From the NCBI RefSeq assembly GCF_014212135.1, contig NZ_JACJVQ010000019.1, positions 124,001-188,000 of the forward strand: a DNA stretch of 64,000 bases. The letters run 5' to 3'. Positions 32,440 to 42,204 of the stretch are shown one piece after another. Below the pieces are notes generated by a model. That model saw nothing but the letters and a program-made list of their open reading frames with translations. It did not search any database and was not told where the DNA came from. The position numbers were made by a program, and so were the translations under genes. The first letter of the stretch is position 1. Each line of letters begins with the position of its first letter. The stretch comes from Cohnella thailandensis. GTDB taxonomy: Bacteria; Bacillota; Bacilli; Paenibacillales; Paenibacillaceae.

Positions 32440-34014
32440 GTGAGCGAGAAGTTGGCCCGCGCGAGGGAGAAAGTTAAAAACTTCTGGAACCAATACAGCA
32501 AAACGCAAAAATGGGTGCTGGCTTCGACGGCCGGATTTCTCATCATCGCTATCATTCTATTAACCGTTTTATTTACCAGAACGGAATACGAGCTCGCTTT
32601 TCAGAATTTGGACTCTACCGATTCCCAAGCGATCATGGAGTATTTGGACAGCAGCGGCATTCCGTACAAGCTGCAGAACGGAGGCACGAGCATCTCGGTG
32701 CCGAGCGCCGACGCGGCTAAAGTCAAAGTGGCCGTAGGCTCCCAAGGGCTCGTGCAGAACGGATCGATCGGCTTCTCGGAGCTCAGCAAGAACTCGTCCT
32801 CCATCGGCACGACCGATCAGGAATTCAACGTCAAGTACCGCAACGCTCTTAACGGCGAGGTTCAGCAGCTTCTGCTCGGAATGCAGGGAATCCAACGCGC
32901 CAAGGTGTTGATCAACCTCCCCGAGGAGAGCGTGTTCCTGAACGACGAAGACAGGGAACGGGCATCCGCTTCCGTGCAGCTTACGTTCAAGCCGGGCTTC
33001 CGTCCTAAGCAGGAAGAGATCGACAGCTACTTCAATCTCGTGAAGACGTCGGTTCCCAACCTTAGCGTCGACGATATTACGATCACGAGCCAATCGAACC
33101 AACTGACGCCTTCCGCGGAGATCGGAGGCAGCGGCGCGGTAAGCGGAACGCTGCTCGACCAGCAGTTCGAGATTCAGCGGAAGTTCGAGAACGGAATCAA
33201 GACGAAGACCGAGCAATTCCTGTCGACGATGGTCGGCATGGACAAGATGGTGGTCAGCGTCGTCTCCTCGCTCAACTTCGATCAGAAGACCCAGCAGGAG
33301 TCTCTCGTCAGGCCGCTTGACGACAACGACAACAAGGGCATTATCATCAGCGAGACCAATTCCGCCGAATCCTACACCGGTTCGGACAGCTCGGCCGGAG
33401 GCGTGGCGGGAGTCGGCGAAACGGATATCGCGAATTACCCGTCCGGCGGCGGATCGAGCGGCTCCTCTTCCGAGAAGACTCAGACGCAGACGAACTACGA
33501 ACCGAGCCGAGTGACGACGAGCACGACTTTCGCGCCTTATCAGGTCAAGGATCTGTCTATCAGCGTTGCTCTCGATTCGGAAGGAATGACTCCGGAGAGA
33601 CAGCAGTCGATTCAGCAGAAGCTCGTGAACGACGTTCGCACTTTGCTGGCGGATTCGGGCCAGACCCTGACGGACGATGAGTTGGCGAAGAGAGTATCCG
33701 TCATCGCGGAACCTTTCTCGGTCGCGGAGGCCAGCTCCGGAGGTCTCTCGGTATCGCCTTCGACCATGTGGATCGCAGCCGCCATTGCGCTTGCCCTGCT
33801 TGGCGGAGGAGGCTATCTTCTCTACCGGCGCCGTCAGAAGGCAAAAGAAGAGCAGGAGCTTGCCGCGGTGGATCTCCCGAGAGTGGAGACGCCTACGATC
33901 GATATCGACAGCGTGTCGAACGAGAACCAAGTGCGCAAGCAATTGGAAGGATTGGCCAAGCGCAAACCGGACGAATTCGTCAATCTTCTCCGGACATGGC
34001 TTGTGGATGAATAG
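32440..34014 (+). CDS. fliF: Flagellar MS-ring protein FliF
   Basis: FliF oligomerises into the membrane-embedded MS ring. The 524-residue protein has a first membrane helix (about 27-47), YscJ-like ring domains with LQNGGTSISVPSADAAKVKV and INLPEESVFLNDEDRERASASV, a Ser/Gly-rich middle, a second helix (about 445-465, WIAAAIALALLGGGGYLLY), and a C-terminal FliG-binding tail ending in VNLLRTWL. The GTG start 32440 follows AGTGAGGTGG. Confidence 0.97.
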   Translation: MSEKLARAREKVKNFWNQYSKTQKWVLASTAGFLIIAIILLTVLFTRTEYELAFQNLDSTDSQAIMEYLDSSGIPYKLQNGGTSISVPSADAAKVKVAVGSQGLVQNGSIGFSELSKNSSSIGTTDQEFNVKYRNALNGEVQQLLLGMQGIQRAKVLINLPEESVFLNDEDRERASASVQLTFKPGFRPKQEEIDSYFNLVKTSVPNLSVDDITITSQSNQLTPSAEIGGSGAVSGTLLDQQFEIQRKFENGIKTKTEQFLSTMVGMDKMVVSVVSSLNFDQKTQQESLVRPLDDNDNKGIIISETNSAESYTGSDSSAGGVAGVGETDIANYPSGGGSSGSSSEKTQTQTNYEPSRVTTSTTFAPYQVKDLSISVALDSEGMTPERQQSIQQKLVNDVRTLLADSGQTLTDDELAKRVSVIAEPFSVAEASSGGLSVSPSTMWIAAAIALALLGGGGYLLYRRRQKAKEEQELAAVDLPRVETPTIDIDSVSNENQVRKQLEGLAKRKPDEFVNLLRTWLVDE

Positions 34015-34022
34015 AGGTGTCA

Positions 34023-35048
34023 ATGGTGGCTAAGATGGGATCGGGCAATTATCAATTAAGCGGCCGCCAGAAAGCAGCGATTCTGCTGATCACCCTGGGG
34101 CCGGACGTATCTGCTCAAATCTTTAAGCATTTGCGCGACGACGAGATCGAGCAGTTGACGCTCGAGATCGCGAACGTTCGCAAAGTCGACAGCGCGGAGA
34201 AAGACGCCATCCTGGCGGAATTCCATCAAATCTGTCTGGCGCAGGAATTCATCTCCCAAGGCGGGATTACTTACGCGAAGGAGATTCTGGAGAAAGCGCT
34301 CGGATCGCAGAAGGCGTCCGATATCCTGCATCGCTTGACGGCGACCCTGCAGGTGAGGCCGTTCGACTTCGCCCGGAAGGCGGAGCCGACCCAGATCCTC
34401 AACTTTATCCAGAACGAGAACCCGCAGACGATCGCTCTCGTGCTGTCCTACCTGCAGCCGGATCAGTCGTCGGCCGTACTCTCCTCGCTGCCGCAAGACA
34501 AACAGGCGGATGTCGCGAGAAGGATCGCCCTGATGGACAGCACCTCGCCGGATGTTATCGCGCAGGTCGAGAGAGTGCTCGAGCAGAAGCTTTCGTCCAC
34601 CGTTACTCAGGACTATACGAACGCGGGCGGCATCGAGGCGATCGTTCAGATCTTGAACGGCGTCGACCGAGGCACCGAACGCACGATTCTCGATTCTCTC
34701 GAAATTCAGGATCCGGAGCTGGCGGAAGAGATCAAGAAGCGGATGTTCGTCTTCGAGGACATCGTCAATCTGGACAACCGTTCCATTCAACGAATCATTC
34801 GCGACATCGAGAACGCCGATCTCCAGCTTGCGCTCAAGGTGGCCAGCGACGAGGTTCGGGAAGCTATCTTCCGCAACATGTCCAAGAGAATGGCGGACAC
34901 GTTCAAAGAAGAGATGGAATACATGGGACCCGTTCGGCTGCGCGACGTGGAGGAAGCGCAGACTCGCATCGTAGCGACGATTCGCAGGCTCGAAGAAGCG
35001 GGCGAGATCATTATCGCTCGCGGCGGAGGAGACGATATTATTGTCTAA
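34023..35048 (+). CDS. fliG: Flagellar motor switch protein FliG
   Basis: FliG couples the C ring to the stator and carries torque residues. The 341-residue protein begins near LSGRQKAAILLITLGPD, has NPQTIALVLSYL and the EHPQ-like region, and ends in the charged torque helix (DLQLALKVASDEVREAIFRNMSKRM). I chose ATG 34023; GTG 34017 or GTG 34026 are possible, since AGAGGTG lies just upstream and the fliF stop is at 34012-34014. Its end overlaps fliH by 8 bases. Confidence 0.95.
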   Translation: MVAKMGSGNYQLSGRQKAAILLITLGPDVSAQIFKHLRDDEIEQLTLEIANVRKVDSAEKDAILAEFHQICLAQEFISQGGITYAKEILEKALGSQKASDILHRLTATLQVRPFDFARKAEPTQILNFIQNENPQTIALVLSYLQPDQSSAVLSSLPQDKQADVARRIALMDSTSPDVIAQVERVLEQKLSSTVTQDYTNAGGIEAIVQILNGVDRGTERTILDSLEIQDPELAEEIKKRMFVFEDIVNLDNRSIQRIIRDIENADLQLALKVASDEVREAIFRNMSKRMADTFKEEMEYMGPVRLRDVEEAQTRIVATIRRLEEAGEIIIARGGGDDIIV

Positions 35049-35883
35049 TCTCATTAAATCCTCCCATGTCATCTCTCTAGAGGATCTGAAGCGAATCGAA
35101 CAGCTGCGGCTCGCAACCAAACCTCGAAATATTTCGGATTCGGCTGGCGATAGCGAAGGAATATCCTCGGTTGATGTCGAAACTCAAACAATGAAGGAAC
35201 GGATTCTTCAGGATGCCCAGCAGGTAGCCGAAGACATTCTAATCGCGGCCAGGCAAGAGGCCGAGCAAATCCGGGAGCAAGCTGGCAAGGAAGCCGAGGA
35301 ATGGTGGCAGTCGCGCAGGCAAGAGGATGAGCAGACCGCCGAGTCGGCCAGGCAGCAGGGCTATGAAGAGGGATTCCTTCAGGGAAGCGAGCAAGCCGAA
35401 CGGCAGATGCGGGAGCGATGGGAGCATACGCTGCAAGAGGCGACTTCGATTGTCCGGCAAGCTTATCTGACGAAGGATAGCATCATTGCCGACGCGGAGC
35501 TTTTCCTCGTGGAGCTAAGCGTTAAGATCGCCGAGAAGGTGATCGCCTCCAAGATCGAAGAAAGGCCCGAGCTCGCGATCGAGCTGATCGCCAAGGCGCT
35601 TGCCCGGCGCAAGGAACAAGGGGTCATCACCCTTTGCGTCGCTCCTTCTCAATTCGCATTCGTTCAAGCCGCGAAGGACGAGCTGTCGCTGGGAATCGAC
35701 TCCCAGGCCGAGCTTCAGATCATTCCGGACCAGACGGTCGGCGAAGGAGGCTGCATCATCCGTTCCTCCTTCGGCAGCATCGACGCGAGAATCGATACGC
35801 AATTGACCGCCATTCGCGAGGAATTGTTGAGAATCGCCGCTTACCCAGCCGAAGTGAGGGATGCCGATGTCCAGACTCCTTGA
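35041..35883 (+). CDS. fliH: Flagellar export apparatus protein FliH
   Basis: FliH regulates the FliI ATPase and links it to the C ring. The 280-residue protein has a coiled coil rich in Glu, Gln and Arg (about 55-150) and a C-terminal V-ATPase-E-like domain (VELSVKIAEKVIASKIEERPELAIELIAKAL, VGEGGCIIRSSFGSIDARIDTQL). The TTG start 35041 follows GGCGGAGGAG and lies inside the end of fliG. The fliI start overlaps its 3' end. Confidence 0.92.
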   Translation: MSNLIKSSHVISLEDLKRIEQLRLATKPRNISDSAGDSEGISSVDVETQTMKERILQDAQQVAEDILIAARQEAEQIREQAGKEAEEWWQSRRQEDEQTAESARQQGYEEGFLQGSEQAERQMRERWEHTLQEATSIVRQAYLTKDSIIADAELFLVELSVKIAEKVIASKIEERPELAIELIAKALARRKEQGVITLCVAPSQFAFVQAAKDELSLGIDSQAELQIIPDQTVGEGGCIIRSSFGSIDARIDTQLTAIREELLRIAAYPAEVRDADVQTP

Positions 35884-37189
35884 CGTGTCTAGGTACGAAG
35901 AGGCGCTTGAATGCTTCGATCCGATTCGAGTGAACGGCAAGGTCACCCAGATCATCGGCCTGACGGTCGAATCCGAAGGACCGGACGCCAGCATCGGAGA
36001 CGTATGCACGATTCACCCGCATAAGGGAGGAACTCCCATTCTGGCCGAGGTTGTCGGCTTTAAGGACAATCGAGTGCTTCTCATGCCGCTTGGCGATCTC
36101 CACTCGGTCGGTCCCGGCTGCGACGTGGTAACGACCGGCAGACCCTTGTCCGTGCAAGTCGGCTCCGAGCTGCTCGGCAAAGTATTGGACGGACTCGGCA
36201 GACCGCTTGACGGGTCCAGCTTGCCGGCGAGAATGCCCCATTATTCGACTCACAACTCGCCGGGCAACCCGTTGAACCGTCCGAGAGTCGTCGAACCGCT
36301 CGGGACGGGAGTGCGATGCATCGACGGCTTGCTCACGGTCGGCCAAGGCCAACGGATGGGCATCTTCGCGGGATCCGGCGTCGGCAAGAGCACCTTGCTC
36401 GGCATGGTTGCCCGAAATACCACGGCCGACGTGAACGTCATCGCTCTGATCGGCGAACGTGGGCGCGAGGTGTTGGAGTTTATCGAGCGCGACCTCGGGC
36501 CCGAAGGGCTCGCCCGATCGGTCGTCGTCGTCGCTACCTCCGACCAGCCCGCGCTTATTCGGATGAAAGGCGCTCTGATCGCGACGACCATCGCCGAATA
36601 TTTTCGGGACCGCGGCCTTAACGTCATGCTGATGATGGATTCCGTTACCCGCTACGCGATGGCGCTGCGCGAGGTCGGGCTGGCGATCGGCGAACCTCCG
36701 GCGACAAGAGGCTACACGCCTTCCGTCTTCGCCGCCCTCCCTAAGCTGTTGGAGCGGGCGGGAACCGGACCGACCGGATCGATCACCGCTTTCTATACCG
36801 TCCTCGTCGACGGGGACGACATGAACGAGCCGATCGCCGATGCCGTTCGGGGGATCCTGGACGGACACATCGTGCTCAGCAGGCAGCTCGCGCACAAGGG
36901 GCATTATCCCGCGATCGACGTATTGGCCAGCGTTAGCCGGGTCATGAAGGATATCGTCTCCGAGGATCAACAGGATTCGGCAGAGCAGCTTAAACGATTG
37001 CTATCCGTTTATAAGGATTCGGAAGACCTCATCAATATTGGGGCGTACCAGAACGGAACGAATCCGGAAATCGATAAATCCATCCAGTTTATCCAGACGA
37101 TCAACTCCTATACCCGGCAGAAGACGTCCGAGAAGGTGACTCTTCAGGAGGCGCAGGAGAGATTGATCATCGATTTCTACAAGAGATGA
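35867..37189 (+). CDS. fliI: Flagellum-specific ATP synthase FliI
   Basis: FliI is the export ATPase, homologous to the F1 beta subunit. The 440-residue protein has Walker A GSGVGKST (about 168-176), ALIGERGREVLEFIE, Walker B VMLMMDSVTR, and GSITAFYTVLVDGDDMNEPIAD. I chose ATG 35867, six bases after GAGGG; ATG 35861 directly abuts that site. Confidence 0.97.
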   Translation: MSRLLDVSRYEEALECFDPIRVNGKVTQIIGLTVESEGPDASIGDVCTIHPHKGGTPILAEVVGFKDNRVLLMPLGDLHSVGPGCDVVTTGRPLSVQVGSELLGKVLDGLGRPLDGSSLPARMPHYSTHNSPGNPLNRPRVVEPLGTGVRCIDGLLTVGQGQRMGIFAGSGVGKSTLLGMVARNTTADVNVIALIGERGREVLEFIERDLGPEGLARSVVVVATSDQPALIRMKGALIATTIAEYFRDRGLNVMLMMDSVTRYAMALREVGLAIGEPPATRGYTPSVFAALPKLLERAGTGPTGSITAFYTVLVDGDDMNEPIADAVRGILDGHIVLSRQLAHKGHYPAIDVLASVSRVMKDIVSEDQQDSAEQLKRLLSVYKDSEDLINIGAYQNGTNPEIDKSIQFIQTINSYTRQKTSEKVTLQEAQERLIIDFYKR

Positions 37190-37203
37190 GGTCGTGAGCG
37201 ACA

Positions 37204-37650
37204 ATGAAGTTCCATTATCCCCTTCAGAAGATTGTCGATCTGAAAGGCAGCGAGAAGTCGATGGCGGAGTGGGAATACGCGGCTTCTCTCGGGAAGCTCA
37301 AGGCGGAAGAAGAAACCTTAGCCTCCTTGACCCGCGATCTGGAGCAGATGGCCCAGGCTCTCTCGGAACAGACGAAGCGTCCGACCTCCTTGTTCGAGAT
37401 CCAAAGAATGCAGGAATACATAGGCTGGCTTGAGCAGCGGATTCGGCACCAGCGCGAAGGAGTCCGGAAGGCGAAGGAAGCGGCCCGTCTCCGTCAGAGG
37501 AAGCTGGCCGACCGCACGGTGGACGAGAAGGTGTGGCTGAACGCCCGGGATCGGGCGAAGGAGCTGTTCGTCCAGCAAGCGCTCGCGAACGAACAGAATA
37601 CCCTGGACGAGATGGCTGTGATGAGGGCGGCTGCCTCGGCAAGGAGATAA
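37204..37650 (+). CDS. fliJ: Flagellar export chaperone FliJ
   Basis: This 148-residue, almost wholly helical coiled-coil protein inserts into the FliI hexamer like the gamma subunit. It begins KFHYPLQKIVDLKGSEKSMAE, the FliJ pattern, and is rich in Glu, Gln, Arg and Lys throughout. The gene follows fliI by 14 bases. Identity rests on position, length and the N-terminal pattern. Confidence 0.9.
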   Translation: MKFHYPLQKIVDLKGSEKSMAEWEYAASLGKLKAEEETLASLTRDLEQMAQALSEQTKRPTSLFEIQRMQEYIGWLEQRIRHQREGVRKAKEAARLRQRKLADRTVDEKVWLNARDRAKELFVQQALANEQNTLDEMAVMRAAASARR

Positions 37651-37696
37651 GAGAGTCCATCAGGTTCAACATCCAAACAGAGAAGGAGGGGATTTC

Positions 37697-38614
37697 GTGT
37701 CGGATGCTAATGCGGAGAAAGAAGGCTATTCCGGCTTCGAGCGGTTCCTCTTTTTCCTGACTCCGATCTTGTTTACAGCCGTTCTGCTAGGCGTATTGTT
37801 GTTCCTGTTTAATGGCGATTTGCGGGACTCGGCCCTAAAGGTAGGCAATAAGATTCCGGTGCTCAGTTCCATTTTGCCGGAACCGTCCAAACCGGAAAGC
37901 ACGGAAGTCAGCGAAGAAGATCTATCGGTTTCCAACGCAAAGAAAAAAATCGACGAGCTGAACGCGCAGCTTGTCAGCGCCCAATCGGAGCTGCAGCAAG
38001 AGAAGGATAAGTCGGCTCAGAACGAACAGACGATCGCGCAGCTTCAGACCCAGATCGAATCGCTGAACAAGCAAATTCAGGACAAAACGCTCACCTCCGA
38101 GCAATACGATTCGAAAATTACGGGACTTGCCGATATGTACGGCAAGATGGTGCCGGGCAAGGCGGCTCCTATCTTGGAGAGCATGACGCTGGAGGAAGCC
38201 TCGCTCGTGCTGGGCGCGATGACGGACACGCAGCGCGGACGCATTCTGGAGAAGATGACTCCCGCCGTCGCCGCCGAGGTAACCACGAGGTTAAAGGACG
38301 CTAATTCCGTCGAGGATCAAGAGATCGCGGCCTTGCAATCGCGCATCAAGGAGCTGGAATCCGTCAATTCGGACACTTCCATCCTGGACACTTCGGCGCT
38401 TAGCAACACGTTCTCTTCCATGCAGCCTGCCAGCGCGGCAGCCATCCTGTTCGAGATGTCGCAGACGAATCAGGCGAAGACGCTGCGAATTCTCGGCGCG
38501 CTTCCCGATGCTTCCCGTTCTCAGGTCCTGGCGGCCATGGCGAGCCTGGATGACGATAATGCCAAGAAGAAGACAGCCGATCTCGTCAGCAAGCTGATGC
38601 CGGCGAACCCGTAA
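37697..38614 (+). CDS. ylxF: YlxF, membrane-anchored MgtE-N-like flagellar protein
   Basis: This 305-residue protein has one membrane helix (about 15-37), a coiled coil (about 75-135) and two MgtE-intracellular-domain-like repeats (YGKMVPGKAAPILESMTLEEASLVLGAM; FSSMQPASAAAILFEMSQTNQAKTLRILGAL). YlxF/MotE-type proteins are found between fliJ and fliK and are proposed to support stator or export function. The GTG start follows GAAGGAGGGGATTTC. Confidence 0.85.
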   Translation: MSDANAEKEGYSGFERFLFFLTPILFTAVLLGVLLFLFNGDLRDSALKVGNKIPVLSSILPEPSKPESTEVSEEDLSVSNAKKKIDELNAQLVSAQSELQQEKDKSAQNEQTIAQLQTQIESLNKQIQDKTLTSEQYDSKITGLADMYGKMVPGKAAPILESMTLEEASLVLGAMTDTQRGRILEKMTPAVAAEVTTRLKDANSVEDQEIAALQSRIKELESVNSDTSILDTSALSNTFSSMQPASAAAILFEMSQTNQAKTLRILGALPDASRSQVLAAMASLDDDNAKKKTADLVSKLMPANP

Positions 38615-38667
38615 TCGTCGCTTCCAATCTAACGACTCGCAATGACTTCGGGAGAGGGGGTGAAAAC

Positions 38668-40080
38668 ATGAACATGCTCGTAACGAACACGGCTTCGCTG
38701 ATCGCATCCGCATCCAGCCAAGGAGGGACGGCCAAATCCTCCGGAGGAGACGGTTTCGCCGGAGTGCTCGTACAAGCGCTAGGCGGTCAGTCGTCATCGA
38801 ATTCCGCCGAATCCGGATTTGCCTTGCCGACGAATATCGCGGCTCTCCTTGGACAAGCCGGTACGGAAGGGAAGGAAGGAGACGAAGACTCTCTTTTGTC
38901 CGTTCTGAACGAATGGCTGCAGCAACTCTCTGATTCCCAGGGAGTAGACTTGTCTTCGGAAGATTCGCAGAACGCGCTGAACGAACTGCTGGCCGCGCTT
39001 CAAGCGTTGCTTCAGAATTGGACGATTCCGGCCGATGCCGTTACCGGAAATTTCGAGACGGACGGGGACAACGCGGCCATGACCGCAGCTTCGGCCTCTT
39101 CGAATGGCGGCCAATCGGGCACTTTGATGCTGCTGCTGCAAGCCTTGAATCAAGCGGCCAAGAACCATAACGGCAAGCTTGACGCCAACGCTCTCGAGAG
39201 CGTCGCCGAGCAATTGAAGCAGATTGTCGCTTCCGGAACGGCGACAAGCGAAGGTTTGAATCTCGACACTCAGGCCGAGAAGCCGGTAGAGACGAGTCGG
39301 GTCGGCATCCTGCAACCGATCGGAACGACGGGAGTTCAGCAGCAAGCGGCAACGCAAGCCGTTCATCAGCAAGCCGCCGTCGACAACCGGAAGGCGACGA
39401 CCTTCAAGGAACCGGTTATCTACTGGAACCTGCAGCAGGAATCGACTTCTATCGCTCCAAAGACGGATTCATCCGTCGTCCAATCGGCTAACGAAAGCAA
39501 CTCCTCCGAGAATAACGGCACGACGTTCGCGTGGACGCTGCAGGCTCAGGACATGGCTCGGCCGAAGGCGGATATCCCGGCGGCGAAGCCGGCATTGCCC
39601 GCTCAAGTACCGGTTCAGCAATTCAGCCAGCAGATCGGCAATTATCTGGTGAAGCAATTCGTTCTCTCGAACGGCAACGGCTTCACGGAAGCGAGAATTA
39701 CGCTTGCTCCCGAACATCTCGGGACGGTAGACGTTCGACTCTCGATGCAGGACGGCCAGTTGACCGCTCAATTCGTAACGCAATCCGGCACGGCCAAGGA
39801 ATTGATCGAGAATCAGATGGGCATGCTGCGCAGCTCGCTTCAAAGCCAAGGAATTCAGGTGGACCGAATCGACGTGGTTCAACAGCCGTATGAGGCTTCG
39901 GATTCAACCTCTTTCATGAGCGATGAGGATCGGGGTTCGAACGCGGGGCAGGGCGGCGGCCATTCGAATCATAGTCGACACGATGCTATCGAAGATCAGG
40001 CAACCTTTGAGGATGAGCTCGAGAGAACGACTCTGATCCGCGAAATCGGCTTCGGCGGTTCCATTAACACGACGGCATAA
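38668..40080 (+). CDS. fliK: Flagellar hook-length control protein FliK
   Basis: FliK acts as a ruler and switches export from hook to filament through FlhB. The 470-residue protein is mostly low-complexity, rich in Gln, Ser, Ala and Asn. A C-terminal Flg_hook domain (about 315-410) reads ARITLAPEHLGTVDVRLSMQDG, then ELIENQMGMLRSSLQSQGI. The start follows GAGAGGGGGTGAAAAC. Its domain is the reference for the similar C-terminal domain of the YlqG-like protein at 14407-16272. Confidence 0.94.
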   Translation: MNMLVTNTASLIASASSQGGTAKSSGGDGFAGVLVQALGGQSSSNSAESGFALPTNIAALLGQAGTEGKEGDEDSLLSVLNEWLQQLSDSQGVDLSSEDSQNALNELLAALQALLQNWTIPADAVTGNFETDGDNAAMTAASASSNGGQSGTLMLLLQALNQAAKNHNGKLDANALESVAEQLKQIVASGTATSEGLNLDTQAEKPVETSRVGILQPIGTTGVQQQAATQAVHQQAAVDNRKATTFKEPVIYWNLQQESTSIAPKTDSSVVQSANESNSSENNGTTFAWTLQAQDMARPKADIPAAKPALPAQVPVQQFSQQIGNYLVKQFVLSNGNGFTEARITLAPEHLGTVDVRLSMQDGQLTAQFVTQSGTAKELIENQMGMLRSSLQSQGIQVDRIDVVQQPYEASDSTSFMSDEDRGSNAGQGGGHSNHSRHDAIEDQATFEDELERTTLIREIGFGGSINTTA

Positions 40081-40098
40081 CGGCAGGGGGTGAAAATA

Positions 40099-40587
40099 AT
40101 GGCAGGCAGTTCCAGTTCGGTTAACTGGCCGAATTACTCCACTCAGAACGTTCAGAGAGCATCCAAGCAAACGTCTTCGACGGGTTCGGCCTCCACTCTG
40201 GGGAAAGACGAGTTTCTGAAGATCCTGATCACTCAGCTTCAGAATCAGGACCCGATGCAGCCGTTGGAGGATAAGGAGTTCATCTCCCAGATGGCTCAGT
40301 TCTCGGCGCTGGAGCAGACGATGAACATGGCGACCCAGATCGGGGCGCTTCGGAACGCTCCGGGCATGGTGGCCAACACGCTTGGCATGAACGTGACCTG
40401 GAACGAGACGGATAGCAGCGGCAAGACCGCGGAGAAATCCGGAATCGTGGATTCGATCGTCACGAGAGACGGCGTTGCTTTTGCGCGGATCGGCGAGAAG
40501 GAGATCAAGATGGAGGAGATCACATCGATTTCCAATCCGCCTGCGGACGATTCCGATTCCGGCTCGGAGGTGAGCTCAGGTGAGTGA
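40099..40587 (+). CDS. flgD: Flagellar hook-capping protein FlgD
   Basis: FlgD caps the growing hook. The 162-residue protein has the conserved N-terminal core LGKDEFLKILITQLQNQDPMQPLEDKEFISQMAQFSALEQ and then a short beta region. It lacks the extra Ig-like domains of long proteobacterial FlgD, as is normal for Bacillus relatives. ATG 40099 is seven bases after GGGGGTG; a GTG at 40090 is part of that site. The stop overlaps the next gene. Confidence 0.95.
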   Translation: MAGSSSSVNWPNYSTQNVQRASKQTSSTGSASTLGKDEFLKILITQLQNQDPMQPLEDKEFISQMAQFSALEQTMNMATQIGALRNAPGMVANTLGMNVTWNETDSSGKTAEKSGIVDSIVTRDGVAFARIGEKEIKMEEITSISNPPADDSDSGSEVSSGE

Positions 40588-40981
40588 CCGAATGCTTGTC
40601 GGCCATCTGGCGGCCGCAAGGCCGGGGCCCGTAACAGGCATACGAACTTATCCTGCGCAATCCGATGGCGGCACGACGGCGGCAAGCCATGCAGATCCGT
40701 CTTTCGAACAACTTTTAGCGCAAGCCAGACTGAAGTTCAGCCATCATGCGGAACAGAGGCTTCAACAGAGAGGCATCAAGTTCCAACCGGAGCAGATCGA
40801 TCGAATCGCCAGCGCGCTCGATCAAGCGGAAGCCAAAGGAGCGAAGGATTCGCTCGTTTTATTCCGGGATATTGCGATGATAGTCAATGTGCCTAACCGT
40901 ACCGTCGTAACCGCAATGGACGGTTCCTCGATGAGAGAACATGTGTTTACCCAGATCGACAGCGCTGTCGTCGTTAGCTAG
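40580..40981 (+). CDS. Flagellar operon protein (TIGR02530 type)
   Basis: This 133-residue protein has the compact motif FSHHAEQRLQQRGIKFQPEQIDRI, then DSLVLFRDIAMIVNVPNRTVVTAMD. The pattern is conserved in Firmicute flagellar operons between flgD and flgE; the function is not known. The first 45 residues are poorly ordered. The GTG start 40580 follows GGAGGTGAG and overlaps flgD by 8 bases. Confidence 0.85.
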   Translation: MSDRMLVGHLAAARPGPVTGIRTYPAQSDGGTTAASHADPSFEQLLAQARLKFSHHAEQRLQQRGIKFQPEQIDRIASALDQAEAKGAKDSLVLFRDIAMIVNVPNRTVVTAMDGSSMREHVFTQIDSAVVVS

Positions 40982-41090
40982 ACGAAGCGACTGAGCTTGT
41001 AGGGCCGGACCTCGTTAGGGGGCCCTGGAGCCGCGGATCGATTGAAGCGGCGTCCAACGATAAATGAGACCTTGGGAGGTTGTTGATTGC

Positions 41091-41912
41091 ATGTTGCGTT
41101 CGTTGTATTCCGGTGTATCCGGCATGCGTGGGTTCCAAACGAAATTAGACGTAATCGGCAATAACATCGCGAACGTAAACACGACGGGCTTCAAATCAAG
41201 CCGCGTCATGTTCAAGGACATTCTGAGCCAATCGATGTCCGGCGTTACCGCTCCCGTAGAAGATACGCAAGGCGGCGTCAACGCGAAGCAAGTCGGCCTG
41301 GGCGTCACGGTAGCCGCCATCGATACCGTACATACGGCGGGCAGCGCTCAAACGACTAACGTCCCAACGGATTTGAGAATCGACGGCGACGGCTTCTTCG
41401 CCGTCAGCCCGACCGGAGAGACAGAAGGGGCGTACCTGACTCGCGCAGGCAACTTTACGCTTGACGCTCTCGGTTATTTGGTCAATGCGGACGGCATGTA
41501 CGTGCTCTCCGCGGATGGAGCTATCCAGGTCGATCCCGAGACCGTAACGGCGTTCTCGATCTCGCAGGACGGTAGCGTTCTGCCCGTGGATGCGGATGGG
41601 AATACGGGTGAACCCATCGCTCAGATCGGCGTAGTGAGGGTTATAAACCCTGCCGGTCTCGAGAAAGTAGGAGGCAACCTGTACCGGATGACGCCGAATG
41701 CGAATCCGGATAGCGATCTGACGATCGGAACGGCCAACGACCCAGAGACGGGAACCGGATCGATCATAGCCGGACAGCTCGAGATGTCGAACGTGGATCT
41801 GACGAACGAATTCACGGAAATGATCGTTACGCAACGCGGATTCCAAGCCAATTCCCGGATTATTACGACTTCAGACTCCATTCTGGAAGAGGTCGTCAAC
41901 CTCAAACGGTAA
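41091..41912 (+). CDS. flgE: Flagellar hook protein FlgE
   Basis: This is the hook subunit of the Bacillus type (short, formerly called FlgG). The 273-residue protein starts MLRSLYSGVSGMRGFQTKLDVIGNNIANVNTTGFK and ends with NEFTEMIVTQRGFQANSRIITTSDSILEEVVNLKR. I chose ATG 41091, eleven bases after GGGAGG; ATG 41064 adds nine foreign residues. A 109-base gap with a small AGGGCC/GGCCCT hairpin precedes it. Confidence 0.95.
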   Translation: MLRSLYSGVSGMRGFQTKLDVIGNNIANVNTTGFKSSRVMFKDILSQSMSGVTAPVEDTQGGVNAKQVGLGVTVAAIDTVHTAGSAQTTNVPTDLRIDGDGFFAVSPTGETEGAYLTRAGNFTLDALGYLVNADGMYVLSADGAIQVDPETVTAFSISQDGSVLPVDADGNTGEPIAQIGVVRVINPAGLEKVGGNLYRMTPNANPDSDLTIGTANDPETGTGSIIAGQLEMSNVDLTNEFTEMIVTQRGFQANSRIITTSDSILEEVVNLKR

Positions 41913-41967
41913 TTGAAGTCCTGCCAAGGAGGCGATGAGCCTCCTTCGGCAGCACGGGGGGATTCCA

Positions 41968-42204
41968 ATGATCGGCTTGACAAGACTCAACGGCACCAAA
42001 TTTTACGTAAACGCGTTACTGATCGAAATGATAGAGGAAACACCGGATACGTTAATCACGCTTACGACCGGCAAGAAACTCCTGGTATTGGAAAATTCTT
42101 CGGATGTGAACAGATCCATCCGGCAATATTTGCGCAGCATCGGCGTGTTGGCGGCGGTCACGGGACCGGCGGCCAATCCGCAATCGGAGGGAGCAACGTC
42201 ATGA
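41968..42204 (+). CDS. swrD: FlbD family protein (SwrD)
   Basis: This 78-residue protein begins MIGLTRLNGTKFYVNALLIEMIEETPDTLITLTTGKKLLV, the FlbD signature. B. subtilis SwrD increases flagellar power and is needed for swarming. ATG 41968 follows a run of G (GGGGGG); ATG 41935 would add 11 residues. Its stop overlaps fliL (ATGA). Confidence 0.93.
   Translation: MIGLTRLNGTKFYVNALLIEMIEETPDTLITLTTGKKLLVLENSSDVNRSIRQYLRSIGVLAAVTGPAANPQSEGATS

Noticed and set aside
38130..38137. GCCGATAT, an exact SigD -10 element, inside ylxF
   Set aside because: No TAAA -35 lies 14-16 bases upstream. Similar GCCGATAT at 48010-48020 and near 31316 also lack a -35; all are coding coincidences.
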